Assembly (NCBI GenBank): GCA_036873755.1
Contig: JAVTVY010025113.1
Coordinates: 1-64,000 of the forward strand
From: Hanleya hanleyi
Taxonomy: Eukaryota; Mollusca; Polyplacophora; Lepidopleurida; Hanleyidae
DNA: 64,000 nucleotides
Reading direction: 5' to 3'
Shown in pieces: positions 1 to 7,863 of this stretch; the first letter of the stretch is position 1; every line of letters starts with the position of its first letter. The notes beneath the pieces were generated by a model. The model worked only from the letters and a program-made list of their open reading frames with translations. It was not told the DNA's origin and searched no databases. The position numbers and the translations under genes were made by a program.

Positions 1-90
1 TTGTTGTTGTGTGGTCATGTGACCAACATCTGCGAAACTCGTCACATGACCGCTTGTTGCTGTAGCAACATGAACAACAACAACAACACC
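1..90. repeat. Palindromic sequence at the window edge
   Basis: An 11-bp arm ggtcatgtgac (13-23) is repeated inverted as gtcacatgacc (41-51). It sits inside outer (ttg)n (1-10) and (caa)n (74-87) arms, with a further small hairpin gttgct/agcaac near 55-69. It looks like the end of a foldback element, or a terminal hairpin, lying left of the truncated viral protease. Whether it marks the edge of the viral insertion cannot be told from this window. Confidence 0.6.
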
Positions 91-462
91 TAGACTGAAC
101 AGCCGAAATCATGGAAAATAATGAGAATAAAACACATAAGGACGCAACACGAAAGTCTGAGAAACAAACAAACGTGTGAGCATAAATATAATCGTAGAAA
201 ATGAACCATAATCTCGTTCTACTGAGAGCAGCCACGGGATTTCTCGTTTTCTGCCGAAGAAAATACGAAACAATGTCTGTGAATATTTGACCAAAAACAT
301 GGGTACCATTCGTGTCCGATCCACCGTCTGTTCACCGATCGGCCCGTCACCGTCTGTGACACATCTCATCGGACCGGAGTGGCGGTGAAAACATCATGCG
401 CATATGTGAGGGGTACCGGAGCGGTGCCGGCTGTGTGCACAGACGGTGCCGACGTGGGGAAT
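91..462. other. No recognisable gene
   Basis: This stretch should hold the rest of the protease if that gene were intact. All three minus-strand frames were read just downstream of base 463. None continues with a protease-like sequence and each soon stops. Nothing else is recognised here. Confidence 0.6.
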
Positions 463-648
463 TTACGTGTGTAGGGTGTCCACGTACACAGCTATCCAAT
501 GTTCACCGGGTCGACTCCTCGTGTCTGTATTCAGGATGTAGGCTGCTGGGGTGGTGGAGTGGGTGGGAAACACATTGCGTGGAAACACACCTCGAAAGGG
601 GATCTTCGCATCTCGCTGGAGTATGCTCATCAGCTGCTCTGTATCCAT
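463..648 (-). pseudogene. Adenain-like maturation protease, N-terminal fragment
   Basis: An ATG-initiated 61-residue frame, 8 bp downstream of the hexon stop. It carries the N-terminal pattern of the adenovirus/Polinton cysteine protease (C5 family): 'GVFPRN' near residues 20-25, 'YILNTD' at 37-42, and 'GEHWIAVYVD' at 48-57 with the expected catalytic His50. In the family this enzyme matures capsid and core precursors inside the virion. The frame stops at 463, before the regions that should supply the acidic and the cysteine catalytic residues, and no continuation is seen in the other frames. I read it as a truncated, inactive copy. The alternative is a downstream exon or a rearranged 3' part outside the window. 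Confidence 0.75.
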
Positions 649-656
649 GATGACTC

Positions 657-1967
657 TTAGCTGGCGTAGTCACACAGCACGTTTCTTTGCCGATCCACGC
701 TGATGACGTTATCAAACTCGGCGTAGCAAATCACGTTAATGGTGTTGGCTAGAGGGGTGGCGAAACGCAGTTCCAACCGTAGGTTTCCTTTCTTGAGCAA
801 AGCCAGTTGATGATCGTGTTCCAAGGTGGGGGTGAGGTCAAAGGCGAACAATGTGTACCCATGGCTAAAGTCTTCTCGACTGATGGTATTGCCTTCGTCC
901 TGGTTGTTTTGTCCTGTGGCTGTAAACAGGTTCAGGTAGGTCCGCACATAGTTTCCGCTAGTAAAGTTCGGTTGTAATGGACGGGCTGGAATTTGATGAC
1001 CGGCCACGTGCAGTGCCACAAAGTTAATGTTGAAATGTTCAAATTTGAACGGATTCTCAGCCCAATTTCCATTGAATGCGGTGTTGGTCACACACGCCAG
1101 GGTAAGACGTTTAGGCAGATCCCCTAGAAATAAATTTTCACGATTGGCCATCATCGTACCTGTTGGCACAGAGAACACCTTGGTCTGTACGCGTCGGATG
1201 GGGTACAGGGCTTGTTTTTTCGATAAGGCTTCCATGTGACTCAGCAACACACCCTGTTGCAAATCTACCGTACGGACAAACAGGGCTGCATCTTCAATGA
1301 CGATCTTGTAATGGATATCCCCCTCTCCACCGGCCGTTAAGGCGAACGTGGGTAAGGACCGGATCAACTTGATCTTGATGGATACACCGTTCATCATGTA
1401 GCGGTCTTGCATGAACAGATCGGCGTGCAGTCGTCCCATCATATCGATGGACTTGCTTTCGGCTGTCATTCTTTTGCGTGTGATGAACCCAGGATTGGCA
1501 CCGAGTATGCTGTCATGGTATCCGGGTTTATCCCTGAAGTACAGCTCAGCTTGTAAGTGTGATTCTTTGGCATCAGTGCCGTACGACAACAGCGTCTCCA
1601 AGTAGGCTCGGTACGGGTACGTATTGGTGGACGTACTGATGAGTCTATCGTTCAGACTTATATCTACCTGTTGGAACAAGGAGTGCAGCCAAAGATTCAC
1701 CGGGCCTACTTTCGCATCGGCCTCTATGTCCGTCCCGTCCATGTCCGTTATTTTGGCTTTCACGTACAAGTAGGTGTGGGCTAAATCCAGGTAGGCCGTA
1801 TCTTTGTTTTCAATGGTAAATTCCACGGGGCCCATTCCCGTCAGGCTAGCCAGGGGTCGATGTTCTACCCAACGTCCTTCGGCTACATTGGTTTGGGTGG
1901 GTGGAATAGTCCACAAATCCAATTCACTGTTGGTAGACGGACACGACTCGGAGTGAATGAATGCCAT
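657..1967 (-). CDS. Major capsid protein (hexon), Polinton/adintovirus double jelly-roll
   Basis: A 436-aa intact frame from an ATG. It is of the type often annotated in animal genomes as 'F54H12.2-like', which is the adintovirus/Polinton hexon, a double jelly-roll protein that forms the pseudo-hexagonal capsomers. Supporting segments are 'GPVEFTIENKDTAYLDLA' (residues about 46-63), a capsid-type 'NLWLHSLFQQVDISLND' segment, and the mid-protein 'LYPIRRVQTKVFSVPTG'. The length fits the smaller members of the family. The start overlaps the stop of the upstream core-protein gene by one base (TAATG), which suggests coupled expression or a shared transcript. No frameshift or stop is present, so this copy could still encode a full product. 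Confidence 0.92.
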   Translation of the reverse strand: MAFIHSESCPSTNSELDLWTIPPTQTNVAEGRWVEHRPLASLTGMGPVEFTIENKDTAYLDLAHTYLYVKAKITDMDGTDIEADAKVGPVNLWLHSLFQQVDISLNDRLISTSTNTYPYRAYLETLLSYGTDAKESHLQAELYFRDKPGYHDSILGANPGFITRKRMTAESKSIDMMGRLHADLFMQDRYMMNGVSIKIKLIRSLPTFALTAGGEGDIHYKIVIEDAALFVRTVDLQQGVLLSHMEALSKKQALYPIRRVQTKVFSVPTGTMMANRENLFLGDLPKRLTLACVTNTAFNGNWAENPFKFEHFNINFVALHVAGHQIPARPLQPNFTSGNYVRTYLNLFTATGQNNQDEGNTISREDFSHGYTLFAFDLTPTLEHDHQLALLKKGNLRLELRFATPLANTINVICYAEFDNVISVDRQRNVLCDYAS

Positions 1968-2398
1968 TATGCGAAGATGTCTCTCCTACTTCTCTTCTTT
2001 TTCTTCTTCTGGGGCTTAGTCCTCCTCCTCTGGGGTGTGCGTCGTCGGTGTGTTGGACGTTGAATGAATCTGGGCTGTGTCGGTCTTTGTCTTTTAAGGG
2101 CTTTGGCGATCAAGACGCCGCCGGCTTCTTTAGCCCATCGTTTCAAGGCTTGTCGGGGTGCTGTGCCTTCCATCACATCACCGGCCACGCGCAATCCACT
2201 GCGTACCGCTTGTTTTCCCACCGCTTTCACACCCCGTGTCACCAAGGGTAAAAACGTTTTCACAATGCTGCCCAGTATGTTCCCCAATCCGTGACCTCGT
2301 TGCATGCGTGCACCGCTAAACATGGGCAAGTTTCCTCCCGTTTGTTTCTTGTAGTAGTCGGCATAGCTGGGCGTATGGCACTGGTAAGGCACGTACAT
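1967..2398 (-). CDS. Basic virion core protein (adenovirus pX/pVI-like role)
   Basis: A 143-aa protein. Residues 34-50 form a Gly-rich hydrophobic helix ('GHGLGNILGSIVKTFLPLV'), followed by a helical middle (53-100) and a very basic tail (101-140, with runs of Arg and Lys ending in 'KKKKKRSRRD'). This layout, an amphipathic segment plus a DNA-binding tail, is what adenovirus and adintovirus core or membrane-lytic proteins show. The exact homologue (pX, pVI or VII) is inference. It starts at an ATG overlapping the penton stop (TAATG) and ends overlapping the hexon ATG, so penton, core and hexon form a chain of one-base overlaps. Confidence 0.72.
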   Translation of the reverse strand: MYVPYQCHTPSYADYYKKQTGGNLPMFSGARMQRGHGLGNILGSIVKTFLPLVTRGVKAVGKQAVRSGLRVAGDVMEGTAPRQALKRWAKEAGGVLIAKALKRQRPTQPRFIQRPTHRRRTPQRRRTKPQKKKKKRSRRDIFA

Positions 2399-3147
2399 TA
2401 TACGAAGTGAGGAGAGCGGGCTTGTCGGAAAGCAAGTGTCAGCACCACTTTTCCTCGTTCGAATGGGATCGGACGTCCCGTGTCATCTCTTATATCCACC
2501 GTGATCGTGTTGATATCGGTATGTCGTACGGGCAGGTACATTATATGGTTGAAACTCTCGGTGACTTGATCGCCATACGTCTTGCTAATGGGCACCACCC
2601 GTAACAGAGGTGTGTTCACATCACCCACAATATGGCTGTCCACTGCGTCCGAGTAGACGTACAGTCCGTACATACCTACTTTCATATCCATCAAATGGGT
2701 ACCGCTGTCGATGGTGGGACCCGTGTAAATGCGCTCATTCAGCCGTAACATTTGCTGTAGTGCACGACTGAATTGCACTTCCACGTTAGGGCTCAGCATG
2801 ATAGAGCTCTTGTCGTTGTGTACGTTGACATCGAAGAATATGTTTTGCTTGAAGCGATAGGATATCAGGCGTGTTGCATCATCCGTGCTCTCCTTTAGAG
2901 CCTTGTACTCCATCAAGGCCATCAGAGCCTGTATGAACTTCTGCGGCGTATCGTATTGGCCTTGGGGAAGAGTCAATTTGTAGGTTTTATCTTCGTAGGT
3001 CACTTGGTACCACATTTCTTGGTCTTGTACGTTGTACCATGAGTAAGGGTATTGAATATCCACCAGTCCACATTCCCATCGTCCCGGTAAATGTAACGGT
3101 TGGGGTAATTGAGTGACATACTTGGTCAAGGTGTTGTCAGGAAACAC
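2398..3147 (-). CDS. Penton (minor capsid, single jelly-roll type)
   Basis: A 249-codon frame matching the Polinton/adintovirus penton group: 'FPDNTLTKYVTQLPQPL' near the start, then 'WECGLVDIQYPYSWYN' (about residues 24-39), a segment characteristic of these vertex proteins. Oddity: the codon at 3147 is GTG, not ATG. The frame stays open upstream to a TAA about 45 bp away without any ATG, and a TATA box (3190-3199 on the plus strand, read in reverse) sits just beyond. The first in-frame ATG is at about codon 45, inside the domain. The start codon may therefore be lost, supplied by a short upstream exon, or non-AUG. It is followed directly by the core-protein gene (TAATG). Confidence 0.85.
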   Translation of the reverse strand: MFPDNTLTKYVTQLPQPLHLPGRWECGLVDIQYPYSWYNVQDQEMWYQVTYEDKTYKLTLPQGQYDTPQKFIQALMALMEYKALKESTDDATRLISYRFKQNIFFDVNVHNDKSSIMLSPNVEVQFSRALQQMLRLNERIYTGPTIDSGTHLMDMKVGMYGLYVYSDAVDSHIVGDVNTPLLRVVPISKTYGDQVTESFNHIMYLPVRHTDINTITVDIRDDTGRPIPFERGKVVLTLAFRQARSPHFV

Positions 3148-3186
3148 GTCGAGTGACGACGACTGAGTTGTTCTGGCTTCTGCACC

Positions 3187-3202
3187 GGGTTTTTATAGGA
3201 GT
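3187..3202 (-). promoter_or_regulatory. TATA box upstream of penton
   Basis: On the minus strand the sequence reads cctataaaaac (plus 3189-3199), a good TATA box in the gap between the 250-aa gene and penton. It implies a transcript starting near 3165, only a few codons upstream of the conserved part of penton. Confidence 0.55.
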
Positions 3203-3204
3203 TA

Positions 3205-3957
3205 TTAGTAGGGTTCCCAGGCCTTGGGCGCCTGACCTCGGCGTTGTGATCGTCGCGGTGACTTAGATCGTGAGGTACGTCCCTGTCGTCCTCGTTGTTG
3301 TGGTGTTTTGGGCGGTGACATGGGCTCCCAAGAGGCAGAGGAGGGTAAAGGTGGGTGTCGGGTGTTCGATTGCTGCATAAAGGCCCAACGGTTAGGATTC
3401 CCTACCAATTCTTGAGGGATGTGTGTGTCTTTTAACCCCTGAGCAAAGGCTTCCCAGCCCGGGGGATTAGAGTGTTTGCGAGAACGGACCATATCGTTGA
3501 TCAAATCGGTCATATGAGACCCCGGCACCACTTGGTTGCGAATCAGCAGTTTTCCTTCCGCATTCCAACTCATATCGGCATTCTGTTTCACCCGGTCCAA
3601 CAATAAACGGGCCTTGGTCTTGAAGGCTTTAGGCACACTGGCCAACACTTCCTGTTCCAGCTCAGGTGAGGCCGAGGATGACGGGGGTGGTGGAAGTGTT
3701 GTGGGCGTGGTGGTGGTGGTAGGTAGTGGTGGTTGTGTACTCCCTCCTCTATATTGATCCATAAACGTCTGGTACCGGTTCAGCGTATGATGGTAGAGTT
3801 GAATTTTCTCGTGATCGGGCAGTCGACGTTGCAGTATACTATTCATCTCTTCATCCAGAGACTGGAGTTGTTGCACTGTGGCCGGTACGGGATAGGGGGA
3901 TTGCAAACTCTGTAACAGTCGAGGTTCGACCAGCATCATTTTTTTCGTATGTTCCAT
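3205..3957 (-). CDS. Adintovirus-type structural-block protein of unknown function
   Basis: A 250-aa frame from an ATG, 1 bp downstream of the 112-aa gene and upstream of penton. The N-terminal third is helical ('MLVEPRLLQSLQS' and a coiled-coil-like stretch 'LQSLDEEMNSILQRRL' at about 31-46). A Thr/Pro/Ser linker follows (about residues 75-97), then a domain containing 'FKTKARLLLDRVK', and a basic Ser/Arg-rich tail (about 215-250). Proteins with this start and layout recur beside hexon, penton and ATPase in Polinton-class elements. I know no established function. The position and the basic tail suggest a virion component. Confidence 0.7.
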   Translation of the reverse strand: MEHTKKMMLVEPRLLQSLQSPYPVPATVQQLQSLDEEMNSILQRRLPDHEKIQLYHHTLNRYQTFMDQYRGGSTQPPLPTTTTTPTTLPPPPSSSASPELEQEVLASVPKAFKTKARLLLDRVKQNADMSWNAEGKLLIRNQVVPGSHMTDLINDMVRSRKHSNPPGWEAFAQGLKDTHIPQELVGNPNRWAFMQQSNTRHPPLPSSASWEPMSPPKTPQQRGRQGRTSRSKSPRRSQRRGQAPKAWEPY

Positions 3958-3958
3958 G

Positions 3959-4297
3959 TTAGCGTCCCAAGATGGACCCGAGTAACGGGCCCAGTACAGT
4001 AGCGGCTAAGGGGGCGAGCAGTGCGCCGAGAAATCCACCTCGCTGTAACACCTGTTTCTTTTTCTTGACACTGCCCGTTTTCTTCACCAACGTTCGGAGA
4101 CCCGCCTTGTGCCGTTGCAATTTCCCTTTCTGCAGAGGACTGAGTGGAACATTGCCTTTTAATACATTATGGGCCACTTCACACAAACACCGTACCAAGT
4201 CCGCATCCGCGCCGCGCACCAGGGCCCGGCCCACCTCCGGTGGCGCGCTGCGTAATACGCGCAAAGCCGGCGCGTGCTTGCGTATCCGTGCAGACAT
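3959..4297 (-). CDS. Small protein with Gly/Leu-rich C-terminal helix
   Basis: A 112-aa frame from an ATG, 51 bp downstream of the ATPase stop. The body is basic and helical ('LCEVAHNVLKGNVPLSP' near 39-55, Lys-rich to about 87). The last 24 residues are a hydrophobic Gly/Ala/Leu segment ('GGFLGALLAPLAATVLG' from about 87) ending in an Arg. Short proteins with a 'GGFLGALLAP'-type end are frequent in adintoviruses and related small DNA viruses, where a role in virion assembly or membrane disruption is proposed. No catalytic motif is visible. Function is inferred from layout only. Confidence 0.68.
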   Translation of the reverse strand: MSARIRKHAPALRVLRSAPPEVGRALVRGADADLVRCLCEVAHNVLKGNVPLSPLQKGKLQRHKAGLRTLVKKTGSVKKKKQVLQRGGFLGALLAPLAATVLGPLLGSILGR

Positions 4298-4348
4298 GAT
4301 GATGAATGATGGCTAGAGTGCGTTGTCTTCTTCTTTTATCTTCTTGAC

Positions 4349-4963
4349 TCATTTGGGTGTGTACACCGTCTGCACCTCGCCGGGGAAAATGAGGGTACGC
4401 AATCGCAGGGTAGAGGGCGTGTCTTGTTTCAAGTCAATGAGTAGATACCCGTGCGCAGGTTGGGTCGCATCTTCAAAGGCTTCTCGTACAAAGGCCGTGT
4501 TTTTAGGGTACATCTGTTGGGCGAGGTGCGTAATTTGTGAAGCGTCTCTGGGGTTTTTGAATAACACCACATACTGAGCATTCAAACTAATGTTCCTATG
4601 CTCTTTGTTCTTACTGAAGAGATTCTGTACGATGTAGATGATGCTCAACCGACGATGATGGCTGCCTTTGGTAAAGAGACGGGTGATTCGACTGTCCGTT
4701 TCCGTCATGAGATCGTCCACCACCACCAAGGTGTCTTGGGGTGTATCCTCAGGAGGTAAGCCTTCCACTAAGGTGAGTCCCGGGACACGGGCCAGTTCCT
4801 CGTACGCGGGTTGCCAAGCGCCATAACACCACAGGATGCGCGCTAGAGGCGGAGAAATGAGGGCTGACCCATGTTGGATGAGACGTTGAACGAAGTGTGT
4901 TTTTCCCGACCCTGTCGGTCCAGCGATGAGACACGTGAAAGGATGCTGCCACCGAGTATCCAT
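4349..4963 (-). CDS. DNA-packaging ATPase (A32/FtsK-HerA-like)
   Basis: A 204-aa P-loop ATPase. Walker A is 'GPTGSGKT' at residues 15-22, Walker B 'LVVVDDLM' at 79-86, and a sensor-type 'IYIVQNLF' near 109-116. This matches the genome-packaging ATPases of Polintons, adintoviruses and nucleocytoplasmic viruses, which pump DNA into the capsid. The open frame extends upstream to 5095, but that part overlaps the membrane-protein gene. I chose the ATG at 4963 because the P-loop then starts at residue 15, as usual, and the gene lies 7 bp from the preceding stop. All motifs are intact. Confidence 0.9.
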   Translation of the reverse strand: MDTRWQHPFTCLIAGPTGSGKTHFVQRLIQHGSALISPPLARILWCYGAWQPAYEELARVPGLTLVEGLPPEDTPQDTLVVVDDLMTETDSRITRLFTKGSHHRRLSIIYIVQNLFSKNKEHRNISLNAQYVVLFKNPRDASQITHLAQQMYPKNTAFVREAFEDATQPAHGYLLIDLKQDTPSTLRLRTLIFPGEVQTVYTPK

Positions 4964-4970
4964 AGTTTTT

Positions 4971-5534
4971 TTATTTGGTGATTTGCGCTCGACGGTTAGA
5001 AGACCACCACCGTTGTTGGGGATCCCACCGGGGATCGTAGTCGATTGGATACCGTTGTGGTGGTAAACGTGGTGATTCACGGGGATCCACTGCAAATATG
5101 TTTAGCAGCGTGTTGGTGGTACTAGGTGTTGGTGATGAGGTGGAAGGATCGTCGCTTCTCAGGGATGACGGCGTAGGATGACGTCGTGGAGTTGTTGGAG
5201 TTGGAGTACGGGCCGTGGTCGTCGTGGTGGATAGGTCGATGGTGCGGGCCAAGGGTAACGTGGTGGTGGCTGGAGTAGACGGTGGTGTGGTGGGTGTCTG
5301 GGTTGATACGTGGCGGACCCTTGACGTCTTGGCTGGCGTAGGCAGCGTCGTGGTCGTGGTCGTGGTGGACGTGGTGGATGACGGAGAACGCAGGGTGTTC
5401 AAACAGGATAGCACCGTCGTCAAATCGTAGAACACGCCTGTAAATAACGTACCCACAAGCACTACTACACACACTAGAGTACCCACTTGTGCTTTTCGAG
5501 TTCGTAATAGTAAGGGTAGACGTGTACTATCCAT
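4971..5534 (-). CDS. Single-pass membrane protein with mucin-like Thr/Ser/Pro stalk
   Basis: A 187-aa frame from an ATG. A short basic N-terminus is followed by a hydrophobic segment at about 17-36 ('VGTLVCVVVLVGTLFTGVF'), then about 110 residues dominated by Thr, Ser and Pro (poly-Thr runs at 56-63 and 102-107), and a C-terminal tail with 'YPIDYDPRWDP' (about 163-173). This suggests a type II or signal-anchored protein with an O-glycosylated stalk. I do not recognise a family. It sits between integrase and ATPase in the same orientation with 7-44 bp gaps. The Thr codons form a repetitive tract that also leaves long shadow frames in other registers, so base composition alone could mislead. 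The intact membrane segment and tail favour a real gene. Confidence 0.62.
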   Translation of the reverse strand: MDSTRLPLLLRTRKAQVGTLVCVVVLVGTLFTGVFYDLTTVLSCLNTLRSPSSTTSTTTTTTTLPTPAKTSRVRHVSTQTPTTPPSTPATTTLPLARTIDLSTTTTTARTPTPTTPRRHPTPSSLRSDDPSTSSPTPSTTNTLLNIFAVDPRESPRLPPQRYPIDYDPRWDPQQRWWSSNRRAQITK

Positions 5535-5578
5535 GGTACAATCCTACACTGAAGGCGGGTGATGATAGGGGTTAGAAT

Positions 5579-6709
5579 TTATAGACGTTTCATGTCACGG
5601 CCGGACACCCAGGAATTAAACGAACGAGGCCATCCTTGCCATTTGACGAGATGATAGGGAATGCCACGGCGACGTTCCGTTTTCAAAATCTTTTCCACCG
5701 TGTAATAGTCTTTGGGTGTTTTCACTATGGGTTGTAATTCTGCCTCGTAAAACGTGCCTTGCAGTCTCTCTCCTTGTAGATCTTCCAGTTGATAGACGTG
5801 TGGCTGTCGAGGTTTATGGCGAACGATGACAAAGTGCTCGTCACTCCAGTTGGGCAAGTAACTTTTCTCAAATTGACCTTTCACTTTACTGATCCGTACC
5901 ACATCTCCACGTTTGTAACGGGGTGCCGTGAGTGGTTGTGAACTGGATGAGTACAGCGTAGCACGCACTTGATGTTCGTTGCGTTCTGTCACATCACGGG
6001 GAGCTCGCTGGATACTGCGATGATAGGCGCGATTATACCCTTGCACCAGTTGAGGTAATACATCGATGTAGCGTCGGGTGTTTTGGGCCGTAAAATACTT
6101 GTACATGCGGCCTTTGAAGGTACGATTGAAACGTTCCACCACAGAAGCTTTCGTCTCGTTGTACGTATGAAAGAAAAATACCTTCTGTTTCTTAAGAAAG
6201 GCTTGAAAGGGTCGGTTGAGAAATTCTGTGCCTTCATCTGTTTGTAAATAAAGAGGTTTGCGCCCCGTCTTGAAAATCTGCTGGAAGGCTCGTATTAGAT
6301 TCTCTCCTGTTTTGGTGCGAATGGGTAGTACCCAGGCATACTTGGATAAAATATCGATACAGGTCAATATGTACCGATGTCCATCATTGTGAGGTGCAAA
6401 GCGACTCATGTCCACTAAATCCGCCTGCCATTGCGCGTCTATACCGCCGACGATCACCCGGTTACGGCGAAAATGGCGTCGGGCTGCTCGGTGTAAACTA
6501 TAGGTGTCTTGGGTTTTTAACCAGTCTCGAACTTGAGTTCGACTGATGCCTTGAGAATGGGCAGCTCGAGAGAGCGCTCCCACAGCGCTATACGCGGCTG
6601 CACTCGTTGGGCTGTAATACAAATCGCTTAACACCTCGTTAATCACTGTAGACTTCTCCTTTTTTTCCTGTCGGTCCCGCTGCTTCATCACGGACTTTTT
6701 CTTCTTCAT
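5579..6709 (-). CDS. Retrovirus-type (DDE) integrase with C-terminal chromodomain
   Basis: A 376-aa Polinton-class integrase that would join viral DNA to the chromosome. A basic N-terminus (1-20) and a helical region (21-85) precede the catalytic core, with Asp97 ('WQADLVDM'), Asp158 ('LQTDEGTEF') and Glu192 ('SVVERFNR'). The last two are separated by 33 residues. An SH3-like region follows ('YKRGDVVRISK', about 265-275), and a chromodomain at about 335-376 ('YTVEKIL', 'HLVKWQGWP', 'NSWV') that probably reads histone marks for targeting. The frame and all catalytic residues are intact. The ATG at 6709 lies inside the 3' end of the neighbouring PC4-like gene (71-bp overlap). A start at the Met at residue 8 is possible. 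Confidence 0.93.
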   Translation of the reverse strand: MKKKKSVMKQRDRQEKKEKSTVINEVLSDLYYSPTSAAAYSAVGALSRAAHSQGISRTQVRDWLKTQDTYSLHRAARRHFRRNRVIVGGIDAQWQADLVDMSRFAPHNDGHRYILTCIDILSKYAWVLPIRTKTGENLIRAFQQIFKTGRKPLYLQTDEGTEFLNRPFQAFLKKQKVFFFHTYNETKASVVERFNRTFKGRMYKYFTAQNTRRYIDVLPQLVQGYNRAYHRSIQRAPRDVTERNEHQVRATLYSSSSQPLTAPRYKRGDVVRISKVKGQFEKSYLPNWSDEHFVIVRHKPRQPHVYQLEDLQGERLQGTFYEAELQPIVKTPKDYYTVEKILKTERRRGIPYHLVKWQGWPRSFNSWVSGRDMKRL

Positions 6710-7238
6710 TGTTCTGGGTCGTCCCCGTCATGTGTGTGTGGGTCGCTTCATCAGGTGACACTGTCATTCTAGCCTCTGTGCATTCTATACATATAGTATT
6801 TTCCCCATCATCAGATTTTTTTTCATCAGGTTTATCTAGCGCGTGTTCGATAGCACGAGCCCATGCCAACTGGTGGGGTGATCGGTCGTCGGGTGTAAAC
6901 AACTGGTCCACCATAGGTACTACTTTCTCCAAGGCTGACCACAGAGAGGGAGTTAGGAGGAAACTTCGCGCAGGCTCTTGGTAGCGGCCCACACGTGGGA
7001 AGAGGACAGTATGGTATACGTAGATGGCATTGTCCAGGTGGATAAGGTGTCCGTCTAACTCACCGTTCAACACCCGTTTAAATTTAGTCCAGCCATCACG
7101 CTGTAGTGTCACCCTATTCGATAGAGTCTCAGCGTGCTCAAAGCAAATAGCTCCACAATCTTCGACCAGGGTGACTTTAGCTTCATACACGTATAACCCC
7201 ACATTGGGTGTAAGAGGCAGGATGGCTTGTAGTGACAT
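6639..7238 (-). CDS. PC4-like two-unit protein, copy A
   Basis: 199 aa from the ATG at 7238 (the frame upstream begins only with GTG). Two tandem units each show strands followed by a 'xLTxxxWxxLxxxhxxhd' helix: 'RVTLQRDGWTKFKRVLNG' (43-60) and 'FLLTPSLWSALEKVVPMV' (93-110). This resembles the ssDNA-binding fold of transcriptional coactivator PC4/Sub1, in which a strand pair is followed by 'isLxxeqWxxLkexixxid'. Assignment to PC4 is inference from pattern. It is a tandem duplicate of the next gene. The C-terminal 60 residues, acidic then basic, are unique to this copy and run into the integrase start. Confidence 0.66.
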   Translation of the reverse strand: MSLQAILPLTPNVGLYVYEAKVTLVEDCGAICFEHAETLSNRVTLQRDGWTKFKRVLNGELDGHLIHLDNAIYVYHTVLFPRVGRYQEPARSFLLTPSLWSALEKVVPMVDQLFTPDDRSPHQLAWARAIEHALDKPDEKKSDDGENTICIECTEARMTVSPDEATHTHMTGTTQNNEEEKVRDEAAGPTGKKGEVYSD

Positions 7239-7288
7239 GCTTGCTCTAAATGTCGAACGGAGAATGACACACACTCTGTCTCAGCCCT

Positions 7289-7301
7289 CGTATTTATAGG
7301 G
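7289..7301 (-). promoter_or_regulatory. TATA box of PC4-like copy A
   Basis: The minus strand reads cctataaata (plus 7291-7300), 53 bp upstream of the ATG at 7238. The same box and flanks are repeated upstream of copy B, so promoter and gene were duplicated together. Confidence 0.65.
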
Positions 7302-7337
7302 TCAGGTACTATACTGTCACTCTAGCCTCTGTGCATT

Positions 7338-7793
7338 CTATACATATAGTATTTTCCCCATCATCAGATTTTTTTCATCAGGTTCACTCAGCGCGTCTTC
7401 CATAGCACGAACCCACGCTAATTGGTCGGGTGATCGGTCGTCCGGTGTAAATAACTGGTCCACAATAGGCACTATTTTCTCCAAAGCTGACCACACAGAG
7501 GGAGTTAGCAGGATACTTCGCGTAGGCTCTTGGTAGCGGCCCAGGCGTATGTGGACGGGAGGTACGGAATATACGTAGATGGCATTGTCCAGGTGGATGA
7601 GGTCTCCGTCCAACTCACCGCTCAACACCCGTTTAAATTTAGTCCAGCCATCACGCTGTAGCGTCACCGTATTCGATAGCATCTCAGCGGGCGTCCAGTA
7701 AATAGCTTCATCGTCTTTCACCAGCGTGACTTTATCTTGATAAATGTATAACCTCACACTGGATGTAAGAGGCAGGATGGCTCGTAGTGACAT
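7338..7793 (-). CDS. PC4-like two-unit protein, copy B
   Basis: 151 aa from the ATG at 7793, a close paralogue of copy A over about 140 residues, with the same two units ('TVTLQRDGWTKFKRVLSG' and 'ILLTPSVWSALEKIVPIV'). It arises from a tandem duplication of about 555 bp that also carried the TATA box. The T-run at 7369-7375 has seven T where copy A has eight (6816-6823). This shifts the frame and replaces the C-terminus by 'NLMMGKILYV'. In the unshifted frame the copy would read a few codons further and stop at a TAG overlapping the next region. Either the frameshift is real decay or it is a homopolymer sequencing error. Confidence 0.66.
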   Translation of the reverse strand: MSLRAILPLTSSVRLYIYQDKVTLVKDDEAIYWTPAEMLSNTVTLQRDGWTKFKRVLSGELDGDLIHLDNAIYVYSVPPVHIRLGRYQEPTRSILLTPSVWSALEKIVPIVDQLFTPDDRSPDQLAWVRAMEDALSEPDEKNLMMGKILYV

Positions 7794-7843
7794 GCTTGCT
7801 GTAAATGTCGAACGGAGAATGACACACACTCTGTCTCATCCCC

Positions 7844-7857
7844 TGTATTTATAGGGT
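7844..7857 (-). promoter_or_regulatory. TATA box of PC4-like copy B
   Basis: The minus strand reads cctataaata (plus 7846-7855), 53 bp upstream of the ATG at 7793. It is identical in placement to the box of copy A. Confidence 0.65.
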
Positions 7858-7863
7858 CAGGTA

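Noticed and set aside
5122..5472. His/Ser-rich frame on the minus strand
   Set aside because: Alternate register of the Thr/Pro repeat tract in the membrane-protein gene.
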